64,000 nt of DNA, taken from assembly GCA_011009095.1 (NCBI GenBank), contig VTPC01008616.1:1-64000 (forward strand). Direction: 5' to 3'. Shown here piece by piece: positions 24,780 to 35,869 of the stretch. Within the stretch, counting starts at the first letter, position 1, and every line of letters starts with the position of its first letter. The notes under the pieces are model-generated. The model had not been told where the DNA came from. It did no database searches and saw only the letters and a program-made list of their open reading frames with translations. A program made the translations under genes and the position numbers. The stretch comes from Ignelater luminosus. Taxonomy: Eukaryota > Arthropoda > Insecta > Coleoptera > Elateridae.

Positions 24780-26556
24780 CAGGTTAAGGCAAAACCTACA
24801 TAGAGAGCTAATCAAAATAAAAAACGCTACCTTAGAGCACTACGTTACATCACTTAGCAAAGATGATCACACCATATGGAGAGATACGAAGAAATTTAGA
24901 AGACCCGAAATCGCTATCCCACCGATAAGAAAAATCGATGGAACCTGGGCAAAAAGTAATGACAACATCTACAGCAGGTATTTACACCACTACCGAATAT
25001 AAATAATATTGATACTGAAATCAGAAATTTCCTCGATGTATCTTGTCAAATGGCATTGCCTATTAAGCCTTTCTCGTCTGGCGAAGTAGCACAGGAAATA
25101 AAAAATTTAAACTAACATAAATTACCCGGATACGACCTCATCACAGCGACCATACTAAGACAGCTGACACGAAAAGTATTAGTATTAACGGTTATACTTA
25201 ACAGAATGCTTAGCTTGCAGATCTATCCACTTATTTGGATATTTGCACAAATTATTATGATACACAAATCTGGAAAACCAACAAATGAAACCAGTTCATA
25301 CCGTCCAATTAGTCTATTACCAATCCCATCTAAACTATTCGAAAAATTATTATTATGTAAAATCAGAAACGACATAAAATTATGGAATATTATTTCTGAA
25401 TATCAATTCGTATTTAGAGAAAAATTCTTTACAAGCCAACAGACACATAGAATTGTAAATAAAATAGCAGTTAGTCTTGAAGAAAAGAAGCTATGCACAG
25501 CAGTATTTCTCGACGTCGCCTGGGCGTTTGACAAGGTCTGGCACACCGACTTCTTGTATAAGATAAGAACATGTTCCCTAGTCCCTAATATTTGCTTTAA
25601 AATCTTATCTGACCGATAACTTCCAAGTTAAGTACAGCTACAATTGTTTACAATGCTATGAGATAAAATCTGGAGTACCACAGGGAAGTGTTCTGGGACC
25701 GTTGCTATACCTAGTGTTTACTGCAAACCTCCCAACAACAGATAACACCACAATAGCAACATTCGCGGACGGTATCGCGATACTGGCAGTAAATAGTACT
25801 CCCCTAACTGCTTTGCAATGTCTTCAATATCACCTAAATCTATTGCAGGACTGGTTCAACAAATGGAAGATCAAAATTAATCACACTAGATCAGCACGAG
25901 TAAAATTCACGACAAGAAAAATAATATGCCCTCAAGTCTTACTTAATAATACCCATATACCCGTCCAAAATGAGCTAAAATATCTAGGGTTACACCTTGA
26001 TCAGAGACAGACTTGGCAAAAACACGTTAAAACCAAAAGACAACAAATAAACTTAGAATTAAAGGAAATGTCTTGGCTATTAAGTTATCCATGGAAAACA
26101 AACTCCTAATATACAAGTGTATAAATCAAATCTATCTGGACATGCGGGATACAACTGTGGAGTTGCACAAAATCATGGAACGTAAAAATCATACAGAGAA
26201 TCCAATCGAAAGTTCTGAGAACCATAACAAATGCGCCCTGATATGTCTCCAACTTCACCATCCACAATGACCTTGGTATTCTGTTTGTCTACGACGAAAT
26301 TCACAGATTGTTGACACTTTACCGACAAGGACTAACCGGACATAAAAATAACATCAAATGTACCAAGAAGGCTGAAGAGACAATGGCTGATCGATCTCCA
26401 GCAACCAGTAGAAAATAATTGAACCCAGACTATCCCTCCAACAGGATTAGGAGCATGGTCAAAGGATGATTTCTTCACTCACGCTACTCACACATAACAA
26501 ATAAGATAGTAAATTGTAAATAAGAAGTAAATTAAATTAAAAAAAAATAAAATTTT
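24780..26556 (+). mobile_element. Jockey-like LINE, 5'-truncated, plus strand
   Basis: Starts mid-ORF2 with YVTSLSKDDHTIWRDTKKFR and IAIPPIRKIDGTWA, the linker before the RT. The RT runs from AQIIMIHKSGKP (about 25245) through SSYRPISLLPIPSKLFEKLL (25290-25350), motif A TAVFLDVAWAFDKVWH (about 25500), and GVPQGSVLGPLLYLVFTANL (about 25675). The catalytic box reads FADG at 25762-25773 instead of FADD. A thumb with ELKYLGLHLD follows at about 25975. The C-terminal region carries NDLGILFVYDEIHR (about 26265-26305) and, in another frame, RRLKRQWLIDLQ at about 26365-26400. The 3' end is A-rich at about 26535-26556. A few stops and frameshifts (around 25619 and 26109) break the ORF. No endonuclease part is present, so the copy is 5'-truncated, as is usual for LINEs. 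Confidence 0.9.
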
Positions 26557-26974
26557 ACCAAATTTCATTAAAGCCGAGATTTCTCCTCTATTACTGCATG
26601 GTGAGTTCAAGTTTAGAACGAACGGAAGAGCATACAAACTCTATAGTTTGTTCCCTGTTTCAACTCGAACACGCGCACAGACTAGTAGTGCACAGATACT
26701 GTAACAAGAGAAAAAACTCGAACTGACTTTCTAAATCAAAAGTGAGGTAACAGTTCGATATAGCTACTGCTAGGATTTAAGTTCTACAGTAAAAATCCAA
26801 CCTTACTAATGCATGTATATCCAATCAGAGAATCAAAACACACATGCGGAAGGCCTCTCCGACGCTAAACACTTAGAAATGTTTTAAAAAACTTCGAAAA
26901 CAACCCAATTTCCCTAAATCACCTGGAGGACATTGACCCCGTGCAAGCATGAACGAATTCATTCATTCAATTGG
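26557..26974. other. No gene recognised
   Basis: Sequence between the LINE tail and a tandem repeat. No motif recognised. Confidence 0.45.
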
Positions 26975-27290
26975 GCCTCCCACAAGATTAGGGTGGAATT
27001 TTTTAAAAAAAATGATTGTTTTACTGCTTCTAACCTAACAACCTCCTCACATCGCCCCCATCACAAGATTGGGGTGGAATTCTTTAAAGAAATTATTGTT
27101 TTACTGCTTCTAACCTAACCACCCCTTCGCTTCGCCCCCACCACGAAAAGGGTGGAATTCTTTAAAAAATGATTGTTTTATTGCTTCTAACCTAACAACC
27201 CCCTCGCTTTGGCCCCCCGCAAGATTGGGGTGGGATTCATCAAAAAAATGAACCTGCAGCTTCAACTAACCTAAATACTAAGGATTGGGG
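26975..27290. repeat. Tandem repeat, about 80-bp unit, roughly four copies
   Basis: The unit contains CAAGATTGGGGTGGAATTC, an A-rich stretch, TTGTTTTACTGCTTCTAACC and a C-rich joint (CTTCGCCCCC). Copies start near 26981, 27062, 27142 and 27218, spaced 81, 80 and 76-77 bp. A partial fifth (AGGATTGGGGTG) lies near 27281. The array ends directly before the 3' end of the Merlin element. Confidence 0.85.
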
Positions 27291-27318
27291 TGTAATGAAT
27301 AAATAAAACACATGAAGC

Positions 27319-27324
27319 TTTATT
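27319..27324 (-). promoter_or_regulatory. Candidate polyadenylation signal of Merlin transposase
   Basis: AATAAA on the minus strand, about 155 bp beyond the stop codon at 27479-27481. Position fits a poly(A) signal; expression is not shown. Confidence 0.4.
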
Positions 27325-27478
27325 GTATTTATCGTTGTAGATGGAGACCCTTGCGTCGAAACAGGAAGTCTTTTTCAGACTGCTTTGTGGCCCTGAAAAG
27401 GGTCGTTTTGCAGGCCAGCTGGCTCTATGGCGGAGGGTACAGCTCTGCAGCAGTATCTTGGTATCCGGATCGACCCTC

Positions 27479-28312
27479 TTAAACAGGAACTCCGCCTCCT
27501 ATTACGGAGGATAATCCCCTAGCATCGCTCCACAAACGTTCAACGTTTTGTGTGTGGACGCTAGGGTCTTCAGGGTCCACGAAGGTCAGCAAGTAGTTCA
27601 TTGTGAAGTGATTGAAGCCCTCAGCTTGCAGGGAGGCGTAGTCTCGCCAACAATCGAAGACAATGGTGGTGCCTGGTCGAATCCACTGTCGAATTAGGCC
27701 AACCAAGGTATCCGCAGTCCGATCTGGGATGGGCACAAAAAAGACGTTCAAAACCCCCAAACACCTATTGTCCTTCAATGCGCCTTCCCCGATTGTATTT
27801 GCGTTTACCAAACTTGGCTTCATCTATTTCAACACTGACTCTAGGTCCAAGTGTTCAACGAGCCAATGCACACACACCTCTCTGCAGTATGATGACCGGT
27901 CGACCACAGTTCCTCGATAAGGTTGCATGCACCACATAACCAGGAAATAAAATGCTTTCTCTACCGTCAACTTCGAATTAGCAAACCATGTACCGACCCT
28001 CGCACTTTTAAACACATTGCACTTAATCCGACGAGGTGCCTGTCTAGGACGTTCGATCTCTCTCGATTTCCTGCAACGGAACGACCAGGTTCTCGTGTTC
28101 AGCTCCATGGCTTGTCTACATTTGTGGCAATCCAGTTCTCGCCGCAGCATCCCGTGGTCAACGAGAAACTCGGTGAGACGCTCAGGATTGCTGCAAATTA
28201 CACAACCGCCATTTTGCGAATGACAGAAACCGTGAATAAAATTTATACCTGGGTCATGTTGCAGTAGGCGGTTGGTAGTGTATGCAGCAGCTGATTTAGT
28301 TGCCAACTTCAA
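27479..28312 (-). pseudogene. Merlin transposase, two close frameshifts
   Basis: The N-terminal frame (27824-28312, 162 codons) carries a zinc-ribbon-like region, LDCHKCRQAM then SFRCRKSREIERP, and the conserved GTWFANSKL and HWLVEHLD stretches. The C-terminal frame (27479-27823, 114 codons) carries the ISXO2 DDE core: VFFVPIPDRTADTLVGLI, TTIVFDCWRDY with the second acid, and HTQNVERLW with the final Glu. The first catalytic Asp, in VEIDEAKFGKRKYNRG, is present at about 27775-27830 but in a third frame, so two nearby indels flank it. No other stops interrupt the roughly 275 codons. Cut-and-paste transposase by family. This copy is only lightly damaged. Confidence 0.9.
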
Positions 28313-28330
28313 TGTTTCTATCGTGCAACA

Positions 28331-31300
28331 TAACCTCAGATGTGCTTAAAAATCGTGTTTGTTTTTTGTCGGTTTCACCAATCTAATAGAAATTGCATTA
28401 GGTTGTATGATAATTATGTAGATTGTCTTGATTCTACTTATGTTAAAATCTAAACTGCATCTTTGAAAATATGGCTTTCTTCCATGTACCACAAAAATGT
28501 TGAAGATTATTTAGAACGAGTACGAACGAATTCGTTCAAGTCTAAGGCGTCATATCAATGAGATTTTTAAAGTGATCTAGAATTCAATACTGTCTTATTG
28601 TGTAAGATTTTGGAATATTAATGACACATTTTCAAACTTTCACCCAAGAAGATATTTAATAGATTTGACGACAATCTCATCAGTCCACCAAACTGTGGAG
28701 GAAGTTTTGAAAATTTAAAATCCATTATTATAGAAATACGTTATCACGAATATCTGAGAAATATGATCAACTTGTACTGAATAACAAAATGCTAGTTCTA
28801 TTCAACTTATTTTTTATTACAGTTTATTATGAAATAAAACTTTTATCGTACAGCTTGACTAGTTCCAAGTTTTCCCAGCTAATTCTCTTGAAGAAAAAAT
28901 ACGAAAAAACAATAAGAAACTTCTAATGTCCCGTAGTATTTTTAATGCTTTCATATTTGATTGTCAGGTCAAGGTTGTTAGATTTATTGATATCATTTTA
29001 TAGAAATGGATTTTTTTATGCAACATAAAGAGTATATTATAGTTAAAGCTTCCGTAAAATTTGAATTATTTATGAATTATTCTTAGAACACGCAGCCGTA
29101 GAAGATTTGCAATTTTATTAAATTTTCTATATACCTACCTATATGAATTTCTTTTTCAAACTTCCGAACGATAGATAATATTGATTTCTTGTTGAAACTT
29201 TATTAAGCTTGTACTGGGTGTAGTAATCAGAATTTCTATTTTCAACAAAACGAAAACTTAATAAAACTCCGTTTGCTCGTAATTTATTAGTCTTCTACTT
29301 CTCGAATGCAACAGGAGAAATTCCTTATCAATTTAACTAGTTGCATAGTACACATTTCTAAAAGCAAGACGCGACTCGAATCTTCAAGTATTTCTATAGC
29401 CCCGAACAACAACACTCAACTAAATTAGAAATTTGGGTCTCCCATATTACAGATTACAAACGAGGAAAAGATTTCATTTCAGCACAGCTGCACGCGAGAA
29501 TCATAACAGCAAATCCATACATTAATTTCTGCAATATTATGCGGAAATAAAACTACACCGTAGCGCTCCATTATGCTGTTTAATTAAAAATTACTAGGTC
29601 TGGTGCGGAAAACGGGCGTCCAATACATTACTTTATTTAAATGAACATTAAAGCATACCCTCGGGTAATTTTAGTTGTGCGTTTTTGAAAAGAATGCAAA
29701 AACTCAGCTGCTTTCAACGTTAGTTGTAGATATTCATTGGGGTAGAGCACGCGCAGGCCAAATGTCGCCGTTATTATGGGGTAGGTTATGTAAAAGGGAA
29801 GTTTGTCGGAGAACACAAGGGTGCAGAGTAACGTCTGTCTGACGGGCTGCTTTCGCCCTCTGTAGTTATGCGTGCCGAGGGTTGTAGGGCTTGATTAGCA
29901 ACTACACCTACACGCGCTGGTAATTAAGATATGAGAGGATTACATGAACGTGACTGTCTCCCCGCGTTTTTATCATACACACGTTTTATATAGAAAAAAC
30001 GAAACACTTTTATGAATATTTATGTAGTTCATTTGCAAAGTATGTAGAATATTTTTAACCAAAAGGGAATATCAACTTTCTAAATGTACACGTGTTTAAT
30101 GAAAGCTCTTTTTTTCGTTTTGTAGAAATGGATTTCAATTAAATTTGTAAAATATGATATACTGTTATGGAGTGCTGTATGAAACATGTTGAACATTGCT
30201 TTTAATACACGAATCATATTTAGATTGTTCATGTTTTACGAAAAAGAGGAAAATGGCGAAATAAAATATATCCGGTTGAAGGGTCATCAAAAATTCCCTT
30301 TTGAACTTTTTTTTCTGGAACACTGTAGTTACTACTACATTCATTGACATTATTCTCTTTTTGTCTATTTCTATCCGTGTTGATTTAATACTGTCTGCAT
30401 CCTGCCTATCTATTTGTTTCTGCTATTATTGGCCTCTACAATTTCGTGTTCTTTTGTGATATTAATAATAGAATTTCATGAAGAACGATTGCGGAAAATA
30501 AATGACTTCATCATCGAGTTTCACATTTCCAACGCCCCTCTTTCCCCTTTTTGCAATCATTAATCTCCAAATCCCTTGTTTGATATTTTGTTTAATTTGA
30601 ATAGATGGTAACTGCCGTTACACTACTACTACCACTAGCTGGAAATTTATACGTTTTGATAACATGGTCATTAACCACCCATTGCTTACAGTAAAGATGA
30701 AGCTAATGGATGAATAAAGGGTTGTTAGGCAGTAAAATCCCTAATTTTCCGAGTCAATTTCAAATGCACAAAGTAAAGCCACGTCATCCCTTCACCATCG
30801 ATAAAAAGACCCAGAATGTTCTAATCTCTGACCAATTTAAGAATCAAAAGTAATTGGACAGACAGAATTGATGTTGTTTTTTGATTAAAATGTATTTCGT
30901 GGAAAGAAGTTATCAAACTTCAATTTTGGAATTTTGGTCGAAATAAATTCTCACAGAATGCAGCCAAAGTGAACATCAAATTCTAAAAGCCAGTTTTCGA
31001 ATATCTAAAATAGTGTTGTTCAAAAAACAGGCAAAACTTTTAAGAATGTCCATATCCTGCTCTTGCAATGAAACCAATGAAACCAACAAAACTTGCCAAA
31101 TATAGGTTGTTGCATTTATTTACAATTTACGATTTATTTGAATCTTGAAATCATGTTATACGAGGTCTGTCTTCATCAAGAAATCCAAAAATCATCAGAA
31201 CTAGAAATTCTTGCAGCTCCACTCTACTGCTAAAGGTTATAATCTGCGGTATAGTGCAATAGATTTCAACCCAGGTATTCAAGGGCTTTGGTCCTTGATA

Positions 31301-31464
31301 CCCCGTCAATATAATTAAAGTCGATTTTCTAGTCAAATTTACAGTACTTAGGAATTAAATGTGCTAATCTACATTGGGCATATCTTGAAGTTTTAGTTTC
31401 ACAAACTCAAAAGTAACTTATGAGTCTCCCACTTGGACCACTTCATAGTACTTATTTACTTGTA
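28331..31464. other. No gene recognised; contains a CpG- and GC-richer island
   Basis: AT-rich except for about 29560-29960, where GC- and CpG-rich segments (for example ACGGGCTGCTTTCGCCCTCT) alternate with TAATTA-type boxes (TTTAATTAAAAATTACT, GGTAATTAAGATATG). No coding potential is visible in the island. See findings. Confidence 0.45.
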
Positions 31465-31492
31465 CGAGGGTTGCTATTTATATTTCTGGCCT
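31465..31492 (+). repeat. Left TIR of second mariner
   Basis: 28 bp beginning CGAGGGTTGC, perfect reverse complement of 32731-32758. Confidence 0.95.
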
Positions 31493-31530
31493 AACAATGA
31501 AAAAACAAATATTTATAATCAAAACTAGTT

Positions 31531-32583
31531 TTATTGTTTTTCAAAATATTCTCCATTAAGATTGATACACTTTTCCATGCGTTTGAACCAATTTTCGAAG
31601 CACTTTTTTCACTCTGTTTGAGGCTGCTCCAAAATATGCGTTTTGAAACAAAAAACGGCTTCTTCTGGTGTTGAAAATCGTTGATCACGCAGTTTGTTTT
31701 TGATGTACGGGAATAAAAAGAAGTCATTGGGTGCCAAATCAGGGCTATATGGTGGATGGCCCATCAACTCGACCTTCTGGCTGGTTAAATATTCAATTGT
31801 TTGAGCAGCGGTGTGAGAGCTTGCATTATCATGATGAAGAATGATTCGCCTCTTCTTTGAAGTTTTCCGAATTTCTCCAATGACTTCTGGCTAACAAATG
31901 GTTGTGTACCATTCAGAGTTGACCGTCTTACGTTGCTCTAACGCCACTGTTGCCACATGACCGGTAATACCAAAGAAACAGGCAACCATTTGCTTCGATG
32001 TGCTTTTTCCGCGAACAACTTTTGTTGGATTTGACTCGTCTTGAAAGACCCACACAGTTGATTGCTGTTTTGTTTCGGGGTCATATGCTTAGATCCATGA
32101 TTCGTCACCTGTGCAGATGTTATTCACAGTCTTTGGTGCACCTTTTGCAAATTCTTTCAACATTTCAATGCACCGGTCGACGCGAGCCTTCTTTTGAGCA
32201 TTGGTCAGGTTATGCGGGATCCAACGGGAACAAATTTTTTTTACGGCCAAATGATCATGTAATATCTTGTTGATGCTAGTCATACTAATGCCCAAAGATG
32301 CCTAAATCTCACGGTATGTCACATGACGATCTTGTTTAATCAGTTCACGCATAGCATCGATGTTTTCAGGCACAACGACAGATTTTGGACGGCCTTCACG
32401 GATTTCGTCCTGGAGTGAACATCGGCCACGTTTGAATTCATTATACCAGTTTTTTACAGTGCTGTAGGATGGAGCTTCATCGCTATATAATGTATTAAGT
32501 TCATTGATGCACTCTTGTCGTGATAATCCACGTCGAAAGTTATGAAAAATAATTGCACGAAAGTGTTCACGGATCAATTCCAT
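31531..32583 (-). pseudogene. Mariner transposase with four in-frame stops and no frameshift
   Basis: A 350-codon frame runs unbroken in phase from ATG at 32583 to TAA at 31531. The N-terminal HTH region reads HFRAIIFHNFRRGLSRQECI, followed by DEAPSYSTVKNWYNEFKRG and a GRPKSV linker. Catalytic residues are Asp160 (GDESWI), Asp252 (LHHDNASSH) and Asp287 (HPPYSPDLAPNDFFLF); 34 residues separate the last two, the DD34D spacing of mariner. Four premature stops occur at 32302-32304, 32089-32091, 31891-31893 and 31609-31611, each explained by a single base change. The catalytic triad itself is intact, so the gene has decayed only by substitution. Confidence 0.95.
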
Positions 32584-32730
32584 TTTTTACTAGGGAATGC
32601 ACTTTTCAATTAACTGCAAACAACACTAATCGCACTCAAATGACAAAATGTTGTGGTTGAGGTAATGTTCAACAATGTAAAGTTTACACCGGAAATGTCA
32701 CCTGACGCCTGAAAACAGTCAGTGTTTCCA

Positions 32731-32758
32731 AGGCCAGAAATATAAATAGCAACCCTCG
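32731..32758 (+). repeat. Right TIR of second mariner
   Basis: 28 bp ending AGCAACCCTCG, followed by TA. Confidence 0.95.
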
Positions 32759-34071
32759 TATCAGACAAATAACCATCCTACTAGCACCAAGTCACAGACT
32801 TAGAGAAAATATCGTTTATATTAGATTAACTCGGGAAGGTCAAATAGAATCTAGAAGGTTATATTAAGAAGGTTAATAGAGAATCAAGTTCAATTCTGGC
32901 CACTGTAGATAGTTCGTGGAAGGGTACACCCTGACTCGTGTTCTGGTTTTCAAATAAAAATGGTCTTGATCTGGCGATGAAGACCATACACGGTTCTACT
33001 TCAAGAAGGTTAAAAGCAAAGAATTTTTTAGCGCGACGTGGCCAAGTCGCAGGAAACAGAGTACCGGTTCAAGAAATCTTGAAATAAATTTAAAAAGTAC
33101 CGACAATACTATCACAAAATGTTTCAAAAATCATAACCATAAAAGGTTATTTAAAGAGTTAAACATAAAATGTCCCAATGTCTATTAATACGATTGTGAC
33201 AGTCTTTACCAATCTCGACGACCGAAACCGCAAGCGGCGATTTGCTCAACATTAAATACCAAATATCATTTGAAAAATAAAGCGTTCAAGTGATACATGT
33301 TAATAAGAGAGAATCTTTTTCAACGGACCATACGTTAAGGGAATATGAACCTTAAAAACAGTTTTTATTAAAGTTAAGACAAAGACTTAAATCTACTGTG
33401 TTAATTTGATTCTAAAGAAATAGAGACAAGTTAACCAAAGCTTCAGCTAGTTTTGAGAACGAATTTGCCATCTGATTTCAAAGGCAACATTTTATTGATC
33501 AGACTAAAAGCGTTAACACGAATGCTTTTAAAAGTCAAAGCAATATCTAAGTAGACAAGATTAAACCTAAAAATTAATTTGAGAATTTAAGCAGAGTTGG
33601 ACTCAAAACATCTGGAATTTAGAATTTTAGAAGTATTTGAAATGATAAAATGACACGCAGCTATAAGAAAAAAATATTTTTGTAGTAACTAAATCCTCTC
33701 AGTGACAAGCTAGTAATCTTTACTACAAATCCTTTGACAGCTGGTTAGAAAATTCTTTGATACTCAAACTATTGAAAAAATTAAAAATTCTGATTGAGAC
33801 AGTTCATTAAGTTGCAATGATAACCAGCAATTAAGGAAAAATGGTTGCAAGTTAAGTTAGAGATGGAATGCTATTGAATGGATTTTTGAAAGTGTAACTA
33901 AACAGTCACAAAATTATCAAAAAGAGAACCAAATGCGTTAACTAGCTGGCTGATTGTTTTCCTTTATAATCGTACCATGACAGAATAATTGAAGATTGGT
34001 CTGAGCAGTCGGATCATTTTGGTTCTGCACAATATCTATACTTCTTTGAAGTTCAACCTGCAAAGAGGGTT

Positions 34072-34126
<55 letters not shown>

Positions 34127-35869
34127 TGAAATGCCTAGAAATTCCTTGTCTATAGAGAATCGGGATGGGTAGAACAATAATGAAGAGTTGATCAAAAAAT
34201 ATTCCAGCTTACTCAGTTTCTTGTGATTAGAGATCAAGAAACCGTCAGTAGCTTTAAATTCAAATAGAGGTATATGCAAATATCAGATATTTCCTTTTCT
34301 TAATGTATTAACTACAAAGTAATAAATAAGAGACTTTATAAGCGCCTGGCTGCCCAAATTCTTAACGATTTTGTCAAAATCATAAACACTTTCCTTTTGT
34401 ACCTTCAACGCTGCGTGCAGGTCAGCAGACAGCTATCACAATCTTTCATTCCAAGGCCTTCATGTTTTATCCTTTGCATGTTCGTATATTTCAATATGCC
34501 AGCGAATATTGTCTTTAGGATTAAACCGATCGCCGCCATCGGTGTCGGTTTCTCCTATCCGCATAGGTTTCTAGCTTGTCTGAAGACTAAGTTCCGGTTG
34601 TGATCGACTAAACACAATTTCACTAAGAGCTGGGTCACTCTATCTTGCGATCCCAAAATATTAGATCTCTAAAACATACGCCTCGATCTCTCTTCTGCAA
34701 CAGCTTTCTACACGTTCTCGTCTAACCTCTTTTGGTTAGTGGAACCGAAATCTAGGCATCGTTCAGAGTCGCGTCTTCATTCTTTCAGTGATTTTCGGAG
34801 GCATTGTAAGGTGCCACCCCCGAACGCTAATTCAGTTACACTGTTCTAATCCGCCCGACCATTTTTTCTTGAGACCTCTTTACATAATCTGCAAGAGGAT
34901 GCTTTGTCTAGATCTCAACCACCAATTGGCAAAAATTAGTGATCTGGAGTCTGACATAAATTCTTCTAAAATCGATCTGTCTACTAAGTAATTGACTTCA
35001 ACCAAGAAAACACATTCGATATTTTCCGATGATCTCCAAGCCCCGCTTTGCTGATACAATGAAATGTTTAAACACTTCCCAGCAAGTCTTCTGTCTGCCA
35101 TTAGATAATCACCTCCAAAGATACTGCACTTTTCTACACACACCCGCATTCAGCTTTTAGATACTGCGTCCTGTTCCTTTGCTCCAGTTTCCAGAGGAGA
35201 GCCAGCAACTCTAAAAAGAGCCGTTGTTTTCTATCAACATTCTTTCTGACTTTCGTATTTCTCTTAGATTATTAAGATTACTACTACTACTTAACAAGAC
35301 TTAGCTAGTCCACCAGCCAATGCAGATGATGATTGATCTGCTTTAATCTAATATATCCAGATCAACCTCCCAAAATCTCATTCTATTGGATGAACAGAAA
35401 AGAATTCCTTAATAGCTGGCCACTTTCAATGGCTAAATTAACATTGATTTAACTTGACTATGGTGGCTGATCTCACAGTAAACTATACCATCGGAAGAAG
35501 TCATGCTCAGGTAGTCAAACAACCTTAAGGCTTATTCGAGAGTCTGTTGACACATAACTAAAGTAACCAAGGCCAAATTGGCAGGACTAACTTGTGTAAC
35601 GACAAAATACGTTTGCATATTCAAACGTTATTGTTTGGTTTGATTTCTGCTCTAAAGTTAGTTTGTTTATTCCTGATCTAAACCATTTAAAGTAAAAATA
35701 AAAACGTATGAATACTAAGCGTTTGAACGAAATGAAAAGCGCCTATGGTAATTTAGGAGATATCGTTTCTTTTTGATGTATCCATGCCAGATGCTTTGAC
35801 TGACGGGATTTTATTTTTGTAGTCAAATCTAGGATTTTATAATCGTTTGAGTTTTTTGCTGTTTGGAAA
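32759..35869. other. No gene recognised
   Basis: AT-rich with a GC-richer patch at about 34390-35250. Open frames there (34397-34603, 34880-35149) have no motif I recognise. A dinucleotide repeat is listed separately. Confidence 0.45.
34075..34122 (+). repeat. (AG)24 microsatellite
   Basis: Uninterrupted AG dinucleotide, 48 bp. The Ser-Leu repeat in the antisense open frame over it is a by-product. Confidence 0.98.

Larger units (their letters stand above)
27310..28330 (-). mobile_element. Merlin (IS1016-like) DNA transposon
   Basis: Holds a nearly full-length ISXO2/Merlin-type transposase on the minus strand (described separately). The coding region is GC-richer than the flanks. I could not find convincing terminal inverted repeats or target duplications by eye, so the outer limits are approximate. 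A polyadenylation signal AATAAA for the minus strand lies at 27319-27324, downstream of the stop. Its left side abuts the 80-bp tandem repeat. Confidence 0.85.
31465..32758 (-). mobile_element. Second complete mariner element with perfect TIRs
   Basis: 1294 bp bounded by perfect 28-bp inverted repeats beginning CGAGGGTTGCTATTTATATT, with TA outside both ends (31463-31464 and 32759-32760). It encodes one transposase on the minus strand. The TIR shares only the first seven bases (CGAGGGT) with those of the element at 3392-4675, and the transposases differ throughout, so the two are separate mariner lineages. Confidence 0.95.

Noticed and set aside
26975-27290. CRISPR array
   Set aside because: Units are about 80 bp, adjacent and diverging, with no constant repeat alternating with unique spacers, in a eukaryotic context.
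33025-33090. tRNA- or SINE-like stretch (TGGCCAAGTCG then GGTTCAAGAAA)
   Set aside because: Arms do not pair into a cloverleaf, the B-box is imperfect, and there is no tail or target duplication.
33938-34279. Minus-strand frame with a long Ser-Leu repeat
   Set aside because: Produced by the (AG)24 microsatellite; no other domain.
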